DNA of 64,000 nt from Melampsora larici-populina 98AG31 (GCF_000204055.1 NW_006768868.1:21155-85154), one strand, 5' to 3'. Counted from the first letter of the stretch, positions 1 to 10,683 are shown. The notes: generated by a model not told the origin, from the sequence alone. Numbers and translations are program-made.

Positions 1-617
1 CTGTGTGCCAAGAGCACTGTTATAATCCTGGCATTTGTGCAAATCCAGATCTGTGATTAAAAATTAGAAAACCTGAATTCCTGTTTTAGTTGGGTTTTAC
101 AGTGATACAAACTGATTTGTTACAAGCGTAATTTTTGAGGAAATGTAAGGAAAAAAGCATGTGTTTGTTGGTTGAGAGTATGCTGAGTGTTCAGAGCAAA
201 AATAAACAAAAAACATCAAAATTTGATAAAGATGCAAAAAAAGGTTAAAATAATTATGAATTCAGGTTTGCGTCAGTTGCCAAGGTACACAGAACTTCTT
301 GATGAGATGTGGAAAGCTTTACATTTGGATTAGGACAAGGTTGGGCTTTCATAACTTTGCTATCATGACCCAAAGAAGCATAATCAGACAATGGGGTCAA
401 AAAATATGGAAAAGACTGACTTACAGGAGCTCATACATCTTTCTAACAGCATTGTGAAAAAAGCATTGGATAGTTTTGAGAGGGCAGGTTTTCCTGATCC
501 TTTCAAATAAGTCCTTTGCATCTTGCAGACTTTTGCATTCAAAGCTATGGTCTTGGTAGACTAAATTTAGTCCTTCTCAGCCAAAATCAACAAAATAAGA
601 GAGTACAAATTGAGCAA
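1..617 (-). pseudogene. 3' part of a degenerate DDE-type transposase-like gene
   Basis: This is the downstream continuation, on the minus strand, of the gene at 5239-7368; the two were separated by the LTR element at 623-5233. Around 430-545 the minus strand reads a helical segment (LFERIRKTCPLKTIQCFFH, then NAVRKMYELL) that resembles the post-catalytic region of a transposase-like family common in basidiomycete genomes, where a C-P-x-x-x-I-x-x-F-F pattern follows the catalytic glutamate. Several stops and frame changes interrupt it and it has no usable reading frame. The outermost bases (1-300) hold only AT-rich sequence. Family assignment is from remembered motifs and is moderate to weak. 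Confidence 0.4.
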
Positions 618-622
618 ACTGA
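618..622. repeat. 5-bp target-site duplication (ACTGA), left copy
   Basis: ACTGA lies directly outside the left LTR and is repeated exactly at 5234-5238 outside the right LTR. A 5-bp duplication is usual for Ty3/gypsy integrases, so both LTR ends are placed to the base and the element is one insertion. Confidence 0.85.
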
Positions 623-940
623 TGTAAATGACGGATAGTCCTCACTTAAAGGTGTGTAAGAGAAGAGTCTCTTGGAGGGAACGGGACAATCAAATGCAAC
701 AATAGTGGACTTTGGAGTTTCTAGAACCAAAGTATGTGCAAACTTGTATTTCTAGATCTGACTGACTGACTCCAAAGAGAGATGATGCAAGATCAGTCTT
801 GAATTCCCTGAGGAGCCGACTTGGATTGAACAAATTTGATAATATATAGAAAACAGCGTAAGGTCTAAGTTTAAGGTCTAAGTAGTTGTGGTTGTAATTA
901 ATATGCTTGTAATGATGTGTGATGTGTAAGCATCATTACA
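623..940 (-). repeat. 3' LTR (318 bp)
   Basis: Starts TGTAAATG and ends CATCATTACA on the plus strand, matching the ends of 4796-5233 with scattered differences. On the element strand it begins TGTAATGATG, and the same 10 bases return in inverted order within the first 33 bp, so the LTR tip can form a 10-bp stem. It is about 120 bp shorter than the other LTR. Confidence 0.85.
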
Positions 941-952
941 TTCTCCCCTCCT
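941..952 (-). other. Polypurine tract of the LTR element
   Basis: On the minus strand AGGAGGGGAGAA directly abuts the 3' LTR, the expected place and composition for the plus-strand DNA primer of an LTR retrotransposon. Confidence 0.75.
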
Positions 953-1394
953 ATAAAAAGGACTTGAGCATATGGGGAGTGACCAATTAGCCTAAGAAAA
1001 ATGAAGTAATTTAAAAGAGAAAATTTAACACAAGTACTCGAAATTAAGAAAAGAAAATAGAGAAACAGAAGAAAAGCAACTAAAAAAACTGAGAAATAAA
1101 GGAAGATTGAATTCTTGATTTGATGTTCCGCTGGCACAATAGGTGGTTGATCCAAGGCTTGATGATTGGTGGGAGTACTGTGAAGAGAAGCAGCGAAGTC
1201 CCAATCATTGCTCACAGTGTGGCCAAGGTAATGTATTTCTTCCCAATGGCGTAGTACAGCCCGGTGGTGCATACTAAGGAGAGAACTTACTTTTGGTCAT
1301 TTGACCCAATTGTCAAGTCCTCCGGTTCCACAAAGAGTTTCAGCTTTGAGATGTTGAACACGTTATGGCGCTTGTCGCCCACAGGTAGGTCCAC

Positions 1395-4242
1395 TCAAAT
1401 ACTCTGACCATTGTTAAAGGTTTCCAACACCTTGTACGGACCTTCATAACGCTCTTTTAATTTATCCACGCCTCCCGAGTGATGACCACGCCAATCTCCA
1501 GAGGCGAGGAGGATCCAATCATCCAGTCCCACCGTGAAATCAGTGTGCCGTTTGTTGTGTTGCAGCGCTTGGTGCACTCGGCTTGTCCAGAGATTGTCCC
1601 AAATCTGCGCCCAGGAGCCTTCTCTCTGTTGAAGCCAAGCATCGAGGTTGGTAGGTGAATCATCAGTTGTTCCTGTTGTTGGAAACAGGCAAGCTGGTCT
1701 GCCAAATACAATCTCAAATGGTGAGGTTCCCGTGGCTACGTTCACTGCACTATTGATGGCAAACTCTACCAATGGTAGGGCTTCTAACCAACGAGTCTGT
1801 CTCTTAGCTGTGAAGGTTTGTAAAACTTGACCGACTGTCTTGTTTGTGCATTTGCTTCTGCCATCAGCCTGTGGGTGATACACCGACAAACGGTGGAAGG
1901 AAATGTTAAGCTTGACCATTAATGCCTTCCGGAACTTTACTCCCAAGCCTTGCCTTGGTCACTGATGATCGACATAGGAGCACCAAGTGTACCCATCCAG
2001 GCACAAAAGAAACATGACGCGGTCTTTTCAGCGGTATCTGATTGATTGGTAGGAATTAATTTGGTAAAACCCGTGAGTCGGCATGTGCAAGTCAATAACA
2101 TGTCATAAGAATTGATCTTGGGAAGAGGTCCAATGAAGTCGATGGAAATGTCAGAAAGTGGTTTATATGGAACCTCAGGCGTCTTGATCCGACCATTCAG
2201 TAGCAAAGTCCGCGCCTTGGTCTTTTGGCAGGTCTCACAAGCCCTCACATGAGCTCAACGACCTTTGCCATCCTCGGCCCAAAAAAATCTGCACGCAACG
2301 CCGCCACCGTTTTCAAATTAACGAGGTGTCCTACCCTCCTGTGTGCTTCACCAATAAGTCTCGCACCAAGATCACCAGTCCCAGGAACCAGTAATCAACC
2401 ATCAATGAAAAGTAATCCATTATCCTCATCACAATCTTCCCTCAAAGGCAACCCATTCTTGACCGCCACACCAAACTTATTGTCGTTGTATCCTTGTATG
2501 ATAGCTTGTTTGAAATCGTTGGCTAATGAAGCTTGGGTCAGGGCGAGGGCGGCAATAGTTTTGACTCCCGTCTGAAGATCCTCCGCGTCTTTCCTCGATA
2601 GGGCATCGGCGACAGAGTTGTCCTTGCCCTTGACATATTGGAACTGCAAATCGAAGTCGGCTAGTTGCTCCAGCCATCTCGCTTGTCGTTGGCTGAGTGA
2701 TCTCTGTTTCAATAAATAAGTAAGGGAATGATGATTGCTCATTATGTTCACTTTCATGCCTGATAGTAGCATACACCACTTCTGTAAGGCGTGAATGACC
2801 GCCAGTAGCTTTTGTTCTTGCACTGGATAATTTCGTTCTGCTGGTGACATCTGCCTTGACTCGTAAGCAATAGGACTTGCATTACGCCAATCACCACCTT
2901 GAAGTAGAGCTGCTCCCAACCCTACACTGCTTGCGTCCGTGAATAGCCACAATGGATCCAGTGAATTGTAATCAACGTTTTTGAGGCACAGTAAGGACAT
3001 CATGATATGCTTGATATTCAAAAAGGCTGCTTCTTCTGCCGGTCCCCACTTGAATTGTTTGGTGTCCAGCTTGCTACTAGTAAGTGGCGTCAATTTCCCA
3101 ACATATTTCTCTAGGCCTGACACAAACTTATTCATCCATTGTACCGTGCCTAAGAACTTCCTCACACCCTTTGACGATTTTGATGAGGGCCACATACGTA
3201 TTTGTTCAACTTTCTCCTTGTCCGGCCTGACTCCTTCACTTGGAAGAACATGTCCCAAAAATTTCACCTCTTTCCTGAATAATTTTGTCTTCTTGCTGCT
3301 GCAGTAGAGGTTTGCCGCACAAAGTTTGTCTAAGACCAGTTTGACATGTTTCTCATGTTCTTCTATTGATTGAGAAAAAACCACAATGTTGTTGAGATAC
3401 TCGACACAGACCGTGTTGATGAGATCACCTAGGGCCTCTTCTAGGTGGGCTTGATGAGTGGCAGGTGCGTTTGTCAGTCCCATAGGCATTACGCACCACT
3501 TGTAAAGTCCCCATGGTGTCTTGATGGCCGTTAGAGGAATATCTGCTTCTCTCATCCTTGTCTGAAAAAAAGCATTTGTCTGGTCAAGAATAGAAAAAAC
3601 TTTTCCTGAAGCTACCAGTCTGACCAACTCGTCCACCTTTGGAAGGGGTGAACGGTCCGTGACGGTCATGCTGTTCAAGGTGTGGTAGTCACATACTCAC
3701 CTTGGAAGTTCCAAAGGGTTCTTCTTGGGAATAATAAGACTAGGCGAGGAATATTGAGATGTAGATCGTCGTAATTGTCCAGCATCAAGATGTTGATTGA
3801 GAAGTTTCTTCCAGGCCGCCATATGCTTTGCTGGATAAGGATATTGTCGCTTGTTGATCACTGCGTTAGTATTTGTCAATAAAATCTTATGCCTAATCTT
3901 CGACAAGGGGTCTTGAAGTCCTTCAGGAAAGGGAACATCAACGAATTCACCCTTAGCCTCAGCTGCGTCTGAGATATCTGGAATATCAACCGGGAAGATG
4001 TCTTGGTACATAAGCAAAAGGGGATCTTCCAAATCTTTCCACAAAACTGGAGGCTTGGATCTCAATGGTTCATTTTTTGCCCTCAATTCTTTCTCCCACC
4101 ACATCCACTTTTCATGCTCACGACTCTCTGCTGCGGACGCTAGTTCGGTCGTACACTGTTCCTTGAATTCATCACGTAACTTCATTTCATGACGGTAATC
4201 TAACAAGGAAACTCCTAATTTTTCACTGATTGTTCTAGTCAT
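1395..4242 (-). pseudogene. pol remnant: reverse transcriptase, RNase H, integrase
   Basis: Three open blocks on the minus strand make one broken pol. 4242-3697 is the region before RT and the RT N-terminus; it ends in a TGA where relatives have Trp. 3678-2395 holds RT with the LDQTNAFFQTR and TPWGLYKW motifs, then RNase H with an ADALSR motif. 2248-1395 holds integrase, broken by a stop near 1940, with an HPQADG motif. The RT catalytic box reads YLNN instead of the usual YLDD; the RNase H motif expected as TDHHSL reads SNHHSL; the third integrase acidic residue (usually SER after DGR) is Lys. These changes fit TCG to TTG on the plus strand. Domain identity is certain; activity is not expected. 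Confidence 0.9.
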
Positions 4243-4254
4243 TCTTCCTCCTGT

Positions 4255-4571
4255 CGAAGCTGTGATAGTCGAGACTTCACCAAAGGGGAAGAGGGGAAGG
4301 TACCTGGCAAGGAAGTAGATGAGGGAGTGGGTAAGGACGTGGCTCAGGGTGGGGTGAACGGGGGAGCGTAAGGTTTAGCTGTTGCGGGAAGTGGTTGGGG
4401 TGGTGCACTGGCAAAAACGACTCTGTCCGTGGCGTATCTTCCCGCTTCTTCAATAGAACACTGTTGGAATTGTATTGTAGAAGGAGTAGGTTGTCTCAGG
4501 AAGGTCTCGGGATTGTCAACTCGAGATGTGAGATTGCTTGGAGTGCTATGTGTCAAAGGTGGAGGGGTCAT
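4255..4571 (-). pseudogene. Truncated Gag N-terminus
   Basis: A short Pro/Thr/Ser-rich reading frame starts at 4571 (MTPPPLTHSTPSNL) and contains several PLP/PPL runs. It runs into the segment before RT with no recognisable capsid, zinc knuckle or D-S/T-G protease motif between. I infer an internal deletion removed most of gag and protease. The identity rests mainly on position between the 5' LTR and pol. Confidence 0.5.
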
Positions 4572-4795
4572 AAAAGGAAGATGAAGTAATTGTCCAAAGT
4601 ATGTATGTTTTCAATTGAATTGCCGAAGTATAAGGAATCAATAGAACCTTGTAGATCAAAAAAAAATGCCAAAGTTAAAGTATAATTGAAGTAGAGGAAC
4701 TCTGCAGATCCAGGGTTGATTTGTAAAAAGTTTGTTCTTCCAAAGTAATTTGAAGTATTCTTTGATTTTTGCTTATTGGTTTGAGAAAAAAAAAG

Positions 4796-5233
4796 TGTAA
4801 AGGACAGATAGTCCTCACTTAAAGGTATGCAAGAGAAGATTCTCTTGGAGGGAACGGGACAATCAAATGCCACAATAGTGGACTTTGGAGTTTCTAGAAC
4901 CAAAGTATGTGCGAACTTGTATTTCTAGATCTGACTGACTGACTCCAAAATGAGATAATGCGAGATCAGTCTTGAATTCCCTCAGGGCGGGAACGTACAA
5001 ATATAAAGGAAAGAAATAAAAGAAACATAAAATATAAATAAAGAAATAAATGGTGTACCTGACTCCAAAGAGAGATAATGCAAGATCAGTCTTGAATTCC
5101 CTAAGGAGCCAATTTGGATTGAACAAATTTGATAATATATAGAGAATAGTGTAAGGTCTAAGTCTAAGGTCTAAGTAGTTGTGGTTGTAATTAATATTCT
5201 TGTAATGATGTGTGATGTGTAAGCATCATTACA
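4796..5233 (-). repeat. 5' LTR (438 bp)
   Basis: Starts TGTAAAGGACAG and ends CATCATTACA (plus strand). It aligns with 623-940 except for an extra block near 4985-5100. There a roughly 42-bp unit (from GACTCCAAA to TTGAATTCCCT) occurs twice, separated by an unrelated A-rich 79 bp. The extra block may be an old insertion or a variant LTR. Confidence 0.85.
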
Positions 5234-5238
5234 ACTGA
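5234..5238. repeat. 5-bp target-site duplication (ACTGA), right copy
   Basis: Identical to 618-622; it abuts the outer end of the 5' LTR. Confidence 0.85.
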
Positions 5239-7368
5239 CTTGTCTTGATGTATCACCAAAGAAGTTCAATGGGATTGAGTTCACAGTGAAATTTAGGTAA
5301 GAATTTACAGATGTGACCCGCATCCTCAATAAGCTTCCGAAGCAAGGGCTTCTCATCAGCAAAGTCTGATTCAGTTGACAAGACCTTGTGAGCACAACAT
5401 CCTGGAGCATCAATGTCTGGTAAAGCACCCCTAGGATGTGATTGATCTTCCTTGAGAGGAACCTTTGCGTGTTTAAGTAGGCGTTCAGCCCAAGCAATTC
5501 AATCTTTTGCTTGTCCAGTCTTTTTGCACTTGGTACACATGAAAGTCATCTCCTTTTCACCCCTTAAAGCTCGTATGCTGTTGTAATGATCCCATAGTCC
5601 ACGCTCAATGAGGACTTGCCTTATCCCTTTTGACTTGCCAGCAAGAGCTTCTTTCTCAATCAATTTCCCACCTTTCAACTTTTTTGGTGGAGTCGGATCA
5701 ACATAATAAGATGGAAACTTCATTTCTTGAACCTTTCCATGAAGCTTGACTGGAATGTTAGGATTGTCAGAAGGAATTTGGGTGTTTTGGAGCTTTGGCT
5801 TTGAACCACCCAGCTTGAAATTCATTTTTGATAGCTGAAGCGCGTCCAGGGCAAATGAATCATGCACGGCTGAGCAATCAAAGGTGAAACAGGCTTGGGC
5901 CTTTGGGTGATTGTGGTTGAAAATTGGAATTGCTCAAGTTGCAATTTGGTTGATGAGTTGATTTCAGTCCCACCACCCTTCCCCCAAGCACCTGGGTAAA
6001 TTGTGATGGCAGCATTGTTAAAAGGTAGGATAGAGTCTGTGTTGGCTGGCGGGATGAGTCGGCTGGTTGAGAGGCAGATAAAGTCCAAAATGTGAATTAA
6101 TTTTCCAATACTTTTTGTTAGGAGTGCGCAGTCCTTATCAGTCATCCAACCATATTGAGGTTGGTCATTTGTGTGAATTGTTGATTCGTCATGATAGACC
6201 TGAATGATTTTGCAAGCGCCATCTTCAAGCTCTGCAAATACTATCTGATCCATCATTTCTCCTTCAAAACAACTTTCATGCCTACATATCTCAATGATTT
6301 CCTTGATATACTTCTCTTGATGAATCACAACATCAGCACATTCATGTTTTTTAAATTACAAACACCGCTTATACTCTTGGACGTGCCATCCCATCCGGTG
6401 CATCTATTTGGTGACAGTCGTGATCAAGGTTGGATTTGGATGTTGCCTATAGTTTACCAGAACCTCAGTGTTCACATAGTGAGCTAGTAGAGCTGGTGAA
6501 ACCGGAAGAAAGGAAAGAGTAACACACAATCGAGTCAGGCAAGGATTCAATAGTGAGATTATCAAAAATTGATTAAAAAGAGTACTTTTCCAACTGGCTG
6601 ATCAACAATCCACTCAGTGATTGTCTTATGCACTTCCACACTATCTAATATTGAAGGATGAGGAGAATTCAATCCTTGGCAATTGATTGGAAGATGTTGG
6701 TGAAGGATGATGTGAGATGCATCAGAACGGATTCTGACCGCAAGACGTGCTCCACTTCCATCTGTTGGGGGATCCTCTTGGCAAAGTCAATAGGGAGCCA
6801 CAGTGTTGAAAGATGCTTGCATGGTGCAAGAATTTGGGTTTGTGAGGTTAAGGTTACGTTGAAGATTGTTGAATTCATGTATGAGTCCAAGTCAATCAAA
6901 ATCTTTGACATAAGTGGTTCTTGAAGTTGAGTGTGCTTTGCTAAAAACCGAAGCATCCGCTAGGGCATTGCTAAGCTCTTTGTGTTGGTTTTCAATAGGT
7001 CTGATTTGAAATTGGGTTTTGATGTGAAGCGAAGTGAACACTTGATCCACTGACTCTGAATGAGATTGTTTATCAGAATCATATGGGTTGGACACCAAGC
7101 TCAAATCAGAATCAGAAAGTGAGGTGAGGCTTGAATCAGAATAATGCACCATATTTGTTTTGTGATTGGAGATAGATGAAAGGCTTGAATTGGAATCCCA
7201 GAGAAATGATCGAGTTGAACCACTATCAGACATCAAATCCCCATTGCAAGGTAGATTTAGCCAGGGCTTAGGTGGGTCAAATTTCACTTGCTTGCTAGGA
7301 CAATCTGATGATGCATGTTGACAAATAGTCCGACTTGTGTGGGGTTTGTTTAGGCATAATGGACACAT
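5239..7368 (-). pseudogene. DDE-type transposase-like gene, 5' and catalytic part
   Basis: Reading from 7368 leftward there is a Ser/Asp-rich N-terminal segment with a Cys/His cluster (CPLC..C..H..C), then degenerate sequence, then the catalytic region. Around 6170 is VYHDESTIHTND followed by GWMTDKDCALLTKS; near 5880 is FDCSAVHDS; 5867-5499 carries KMNFKLGGSKPKLQN and KGIRQVLIERGLWDH; near 5300 is LPKFHCELNPIE. HDES, FDCS and ELNPIE are plausible catalytic Asp/Asp/Glu blocks of a DDE family often seen in basidiomycete genomes. Stops (for example near 5497 and 5270) and frameshifts break the frame. The coding sequence continues at 1-617 beyond the inserted LTR element. The family name is not known to me. 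Confidence 0.6.
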
Positions 7369-7440
7369 AGAGCTTCTGAATATGGTGAATTGTGCAAGAC
7401 TGACTTCAAAGTGAGTGATGAAGAAGTGACAAAAAATATT

Positions 7441-7771
7441 ACAGCAGTTTCAAGAATAAATGTTGTCTGCATGTTTTTATTTTTTTATTTTTTTTAAGGT
7501 TACACTAAAACTGACTTGCCTAGATTCTACATAAGAGCTGTAGTCAACTTATTCAAGGGTGCAAGGATTGTGCAAGATCACAATCTTGCTTATCTTTCAG
7601 CATTGGTGCTTCCTTTGTACCCGAAATGCACCCTTTGGTATAGTTGCAAGCAGCGGAAAGGTGGACAACAATGTTGTATGTAGAATCTAGGTCAATAAAG
7701 TTTAATGCAACCAACCTTGAAAAATAAAAAATAAAAACAAGCAGGCAACATTTATTCTCAAAACTGCTGTA
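7441..7771. repeat. Imperfect inverted repeat, MITE-like
   Basis: The left arm (about 7441-7530, ACAGCAGTTT to TAGATTCTAC) returns in reverse complement at about 7680-7771 (GTAGAATCTAG to AAACTGCTGT). Both arms contain a long T- or A-rich run in the matching place. Arms are about 90 bp with small gaps, and similarity extends weakly inward to a shared AAGGGTGCA. No coding sequence lies inside. Confidence 0.6.
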
Positions 7772-7794
7772 CACAAGTTTTCTGTAAATAGCAA

Positions 7795-7938
7795 TACACA
7801 AACATCTCAACCCGACCTCAAAAACCCATCCAAAGAACTCATGGCAACCCAATTGATTTTGAGTTTTTAGCGTTAAAAAATCCAAAAGTCGATTGGGTTG
7901 CCATGGGTTTTATTGGGTCAGGTTGAGATGTTTGTGTA
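7795..7938. repeat. Imperfect hairpin element of 144 bp
   Basis: TACACAAACATCTCAACC at 7795 is the reverse complement of the end at 7921-7938, and ATGGCAACCCAAT near 7841 pairs with ATTGGGTTGCCAT near 7892. The right arm lacks about 12 bases of the left. Almost the whole segment can fold on itself, which is typical of a small MITE. Confidence 0.65.
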
Positions 7939-8077
7939 CCGCTGTCCGGCACAACTCTTTACGCGTCTCGGCGCTAGCAACCATACATAGTAAGCGACCA
8001 CAAAACAGGTTTATGAAGTGACAGGAGAAGAATTTTGAACTCAGTGTTTTCTTCAAAAAAAAGCTAAAAAGATTGAT

Positions 8078-8430
8078 GTTCAATCCCTTTAGGGTTAGGT
8101 TATCTCCATTCTACGGTTTGGGCTCATAGATATCCAAGACATCTTTTCCAAAAGTCCCCGGACTATAAACCAATACCCATTACGTACAGAAGAATGTTCA
8201 ATCCCCTGAGGGTTCAATAACCTCCAAGTACCGCCCTGGAAACATAGGTTATCAAGACATTCCTTTGAACCAGTTGCAGTGGACTCTAAAACACCAGCAG
8301 TATGTTATTGATTGTGTTCAATCCCTCTAAGGGTTTGACAACCTCCAATTACCGTCTTGGACCAAAGGTGTTCGAGACACATTTCAAAGGGCACACCTCA
8401 TTCTTCGTGGATGGTATGTGAGTATTATCA
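8078..8430. repeat. Three degenerate tandem repeats, period about 119 bp
   Basis: GTTCAATCCC begins copies at 8078, 8196 and 8316 (spacing 118 and 120). Each copy then has a run with AGGGTT, AACCTCCA and TACCG, and an AAGACAT or GAGACAC end. The period is close to the length of 5S rRNA, but I see no 5S sequence. Confidence 0.6.
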
Positions 8431-9301
8431 GAGTGGAATATGTGGAAAGCGAGGAAATCAGCAAAGGTTGTTGTTGAGCACTCCCAAAAGAGGTGCACAA
8501 AAATTGGCAGTGGGACTTCTCCCCCAACGGGGGACCCGCGCCAACCCAGTCCAGATTTTTCATTTCCTCTAGCAAGCAATTTGTAACTTTCAATTTCATT
8601 CCTCCAAGTTGCTTGTTCTTACCATTCCTACTTCCAATATACAAAAAGTACATTATACACTTAAAAAGCTTCAAAGTACAGCCTTATCAATATTCTTCGT
8701 AATCCAGTGTACTTTTCAACACTAGCTATTCACATTAGTTATATTGTTTCAATCATTGTTTTTTCCCGCCCACCACCCTCTAGGCAGACTGGGGTTAAGT
8801 TTCAGGCTATTTTTGTTATCAATTTCTCTTATACATGAGTAGGGGGGTCCCTCAGTGAGGGACTCAGCGCTGAGCTATTGGCCACCCACAAGTACTCTCT
8901 GTGTTCTAAAAAAGTCCAACTTTGTCTTATGCAAACCAGGCCCCAGGGCCACATTTCTGAGTAACACACAACAACCCGCGCCACCGAGCCAAACTGATTC
9001 CAGCTCTAAACAAATCCTTGGACAAGATTCCTAAAGGAAAACACAAGAAGTTTTGAGACTAATGACTCTTCCAATACCTACTATAATTATAGGGGTTTCT
9101 GGAGGGGGTCCATCGCTTTCCTACGGGTGGGCTAAAAGCCTAAAGGTGGTTTTTTAAAAAAAAAGCTTAAAAACTTTTAGGAACACAGAGTTTAAAATTT
9201 CTTTATCCTTGACACCTAATTTCCTGTATTCGACTAGATGGCCGCTTTGCTCAGGTGTACTAGTTTCTTCTGTATTACATGTTCTGTTAGTGTTGTATGC
9301 A
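8431..9301. other. Intergenic, no gene seen
   Basis: No convincing coding region. Two adjacent short palindromes occur at 8847-8874 (GTCCCTCAGTGAGGGAC, then CTCAGCGCTGAG), and purine or pyrimidine runs are common. Confidence 0.4.
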
Positions 9302-9356
9302 ATAGGGGTTCTCAAAGTTGACCCGGTTTCAAGAAAACCCAGTTGACCCGGTTGCT
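9302..9356 (-). repeat. Dispersed repeat, copy 1 (pairs with 26117-26172)
   Basis: AGGGGTTCTCAAAG followed by a GACCCGGTTT block and a second GTTGACCC block recurs in inverted orientation at 26117-26172. The two copies face each other across the DIRS, Tc1 and foldback cluster. They may be ends of a repeat family; I cannot tell which. Confidence 0.5.
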
Positions 9357-9749
9357 TTTTGGCAGTAACCTTGTGTATTGATTGCCACTTCACACCAAAG
9401 GTACGATGTGGGGAGAACTTCCATAGAAGGTAGCGGGTAAGGGGAGACTAGGTGTGCACATCCAGAATTACATACGCGGTGGTAGCCGCGGGAGTTGGGA
9501 TACAGAAGGAAGAAAAGGAGAAAATTCCCCCCCCTTCTTTACCACTCCAAGAATTCTCACCTAGTCTCCTGGAAAGACAAGCTTTCATAGTTAGTTGAAG
9601 CTTAATCTCCAAAGCTTAACCTTCCTTTATTTTTTTTCGCATAACATATTCATTTCCTCCATCTCAACCTCATCATCTTCAAATTATAAATAATCTAAAT
9701 CATCTTTGAATTATATATAAAAAAAAGCCAGTAACTTAATAAAAGAAGA

Positions 9750-10244
9750 ATGGATAGCTCAGACTTTCAGAAGAAGATAGATGAACAAATTAGGAATGAA
9801 GTAAAAGAAGGAGAAGGCAATGGCGAGCAGGATGAAAAACCAGGAGGAGGAAGTAAGAATCATGGAGGAGAAGGTGAGTTAACAGGTGATGATCAAAACA
9901 GTGAAACCCAAGGAGAAGGTCAGATGGAAAATCAAGAGGAAGAGGTACAGAAAGGAGGCAAGCAGAAAGCAAAAACACCGGCAACCCAACAATCAAAAAG
10001 GAAGAACGGTCAACCTCCCGAAAACTCGCAAACCGTGGGACCAGTAAGAATCAAGAAGCCAAAAAACCAACCTAATCAGAAAGAACACTCGACTTCTGAT
10101 GTCAACCACACGCAAGACCAACTAGGATTGTCGATGCCCAACTCGGGGCTGTCCCAAAATCCTCCCAATCCAAGAAACACTCAACAAACCCCCGCCAACG
10201 TTCAGCAAACCTCCGCTCAGTTATACACCGCCGCAGAAAATTGA
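9750..10244 (+). CDS. Low-complexity ORF at the 5' end of the DIRS-like element
   Basis: A 164-residue hydrophilic frame starts MDSSDFQKKIDEQIRNE, is rich in Gly/Glu/Gln/Lys in the first half and Asn/Pro/Gln in the second, and ends before the next Gag-like frames. Position and composition fit the N-terminal part of a Gag-like protein of a tyrosine-recombinase retrotransposon. No domain is recognisable. A downstream segment in another frame (to about 10613) may be a continuation after a frameshift or an intron. Confidence 0.4.
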   Translation: MDSSDFQKKIDEQIRNEVKEGEGNGEQDEKPGGGSKNHGGEGELTGDDQNSETQGEGQMENQEEEVQKGGKQKAKTPATQQSKRKNGQPPENSQTVGPVRIKKPKNQPNQKEHSTSDVNHTQDQLGLSMPNSGLSQNPPNPRNTQQTPANVQQTSAQLYTAAEN

Positions 10245-10683
10245 CCCTACCACCTACGCCAACCAACCAACCAAGAGAAGAGTGCCGGTGCAAACGACGA
10301 GAGCGATGGGGAGTCCGATGAAGGATTGGAGGTAGAGGGAAGACGGGTGCTAGGCGGTATTGTACTAGAAGATGGATTGAGTTATGGTAAGCCAAAATCT
10401 CATAACGAAATAAAATATATTCTCCCGTTCAGGGAATGCCTCATAAGAGAAGACAATGAAACAACTACCCAGGGAATATGGAATATATCCACATGGAATA
10501 AAGATCCAACAGAAAGATCCAATGTCCCAATGGAAATATCCAAACAAATAGACATACAATTGAATCCAAGAAGGGAAATCCAAATCCGCATATACTGTCA
10601 TATCCACATTTAAAAGAAAAAAAAAGAGAGAGGAAAGATCAGACACTGGAAAAAAAGGGAAATCGCCTTTCTGGAAAACAGAT

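Larger units (their letters stand above)
623..5233 (-). mobile_element. Ty3/gypsy-type LTR retrotransposon, internally deleted
   Basis: Two LTRs (623-940 and 4796-5233), a polypurine tract, a 5-bp target duplication and pol domains in the order RT, RNase H, integrase (reading right to left) define the element. The interior is only about 3.86 kb, short for this superfamily. A short Pro/Ser-rich Gag N-terminus leads directly into the region before RT, so the capsid, nucleocapsid and protease part appears deleted. No primer-binding site complementary to a tRNA 3' end is obvious beside the 5' LTR. The element sits in a transposase-like gene. Catalytic residues of RT, RNase H and integrase are altered, so it should be inactive by itself. 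Confidence 0.88.
7369..8077. other. Non-coding stretch with two inverted-repeat structures
   Basis: No credible gene is visible. The stretch is occupied mainly by the inverted repeats at 7441-7771 and 7795-7938, described separately; the remainder is AT-rich. Confidence 0.5.

Noticed and set aside
898..1272. A 124-codon minus-strand frame with a hydrophobic run
   Set aside because: It crosses the boundary between the LTR and the interior of the retrotransposon, including the polypurine tract; no relation to a protein family.
8078..8430. 5S rRNA gene cluster
   Set aside because: Only the period fits; internal promoter boxes and 5S sequence are absent.
9790..9996. Minus-strand Leu-rich frame
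   Set aside because: Antisense shadow of the Glu/Gly-rich plus-strand frame.
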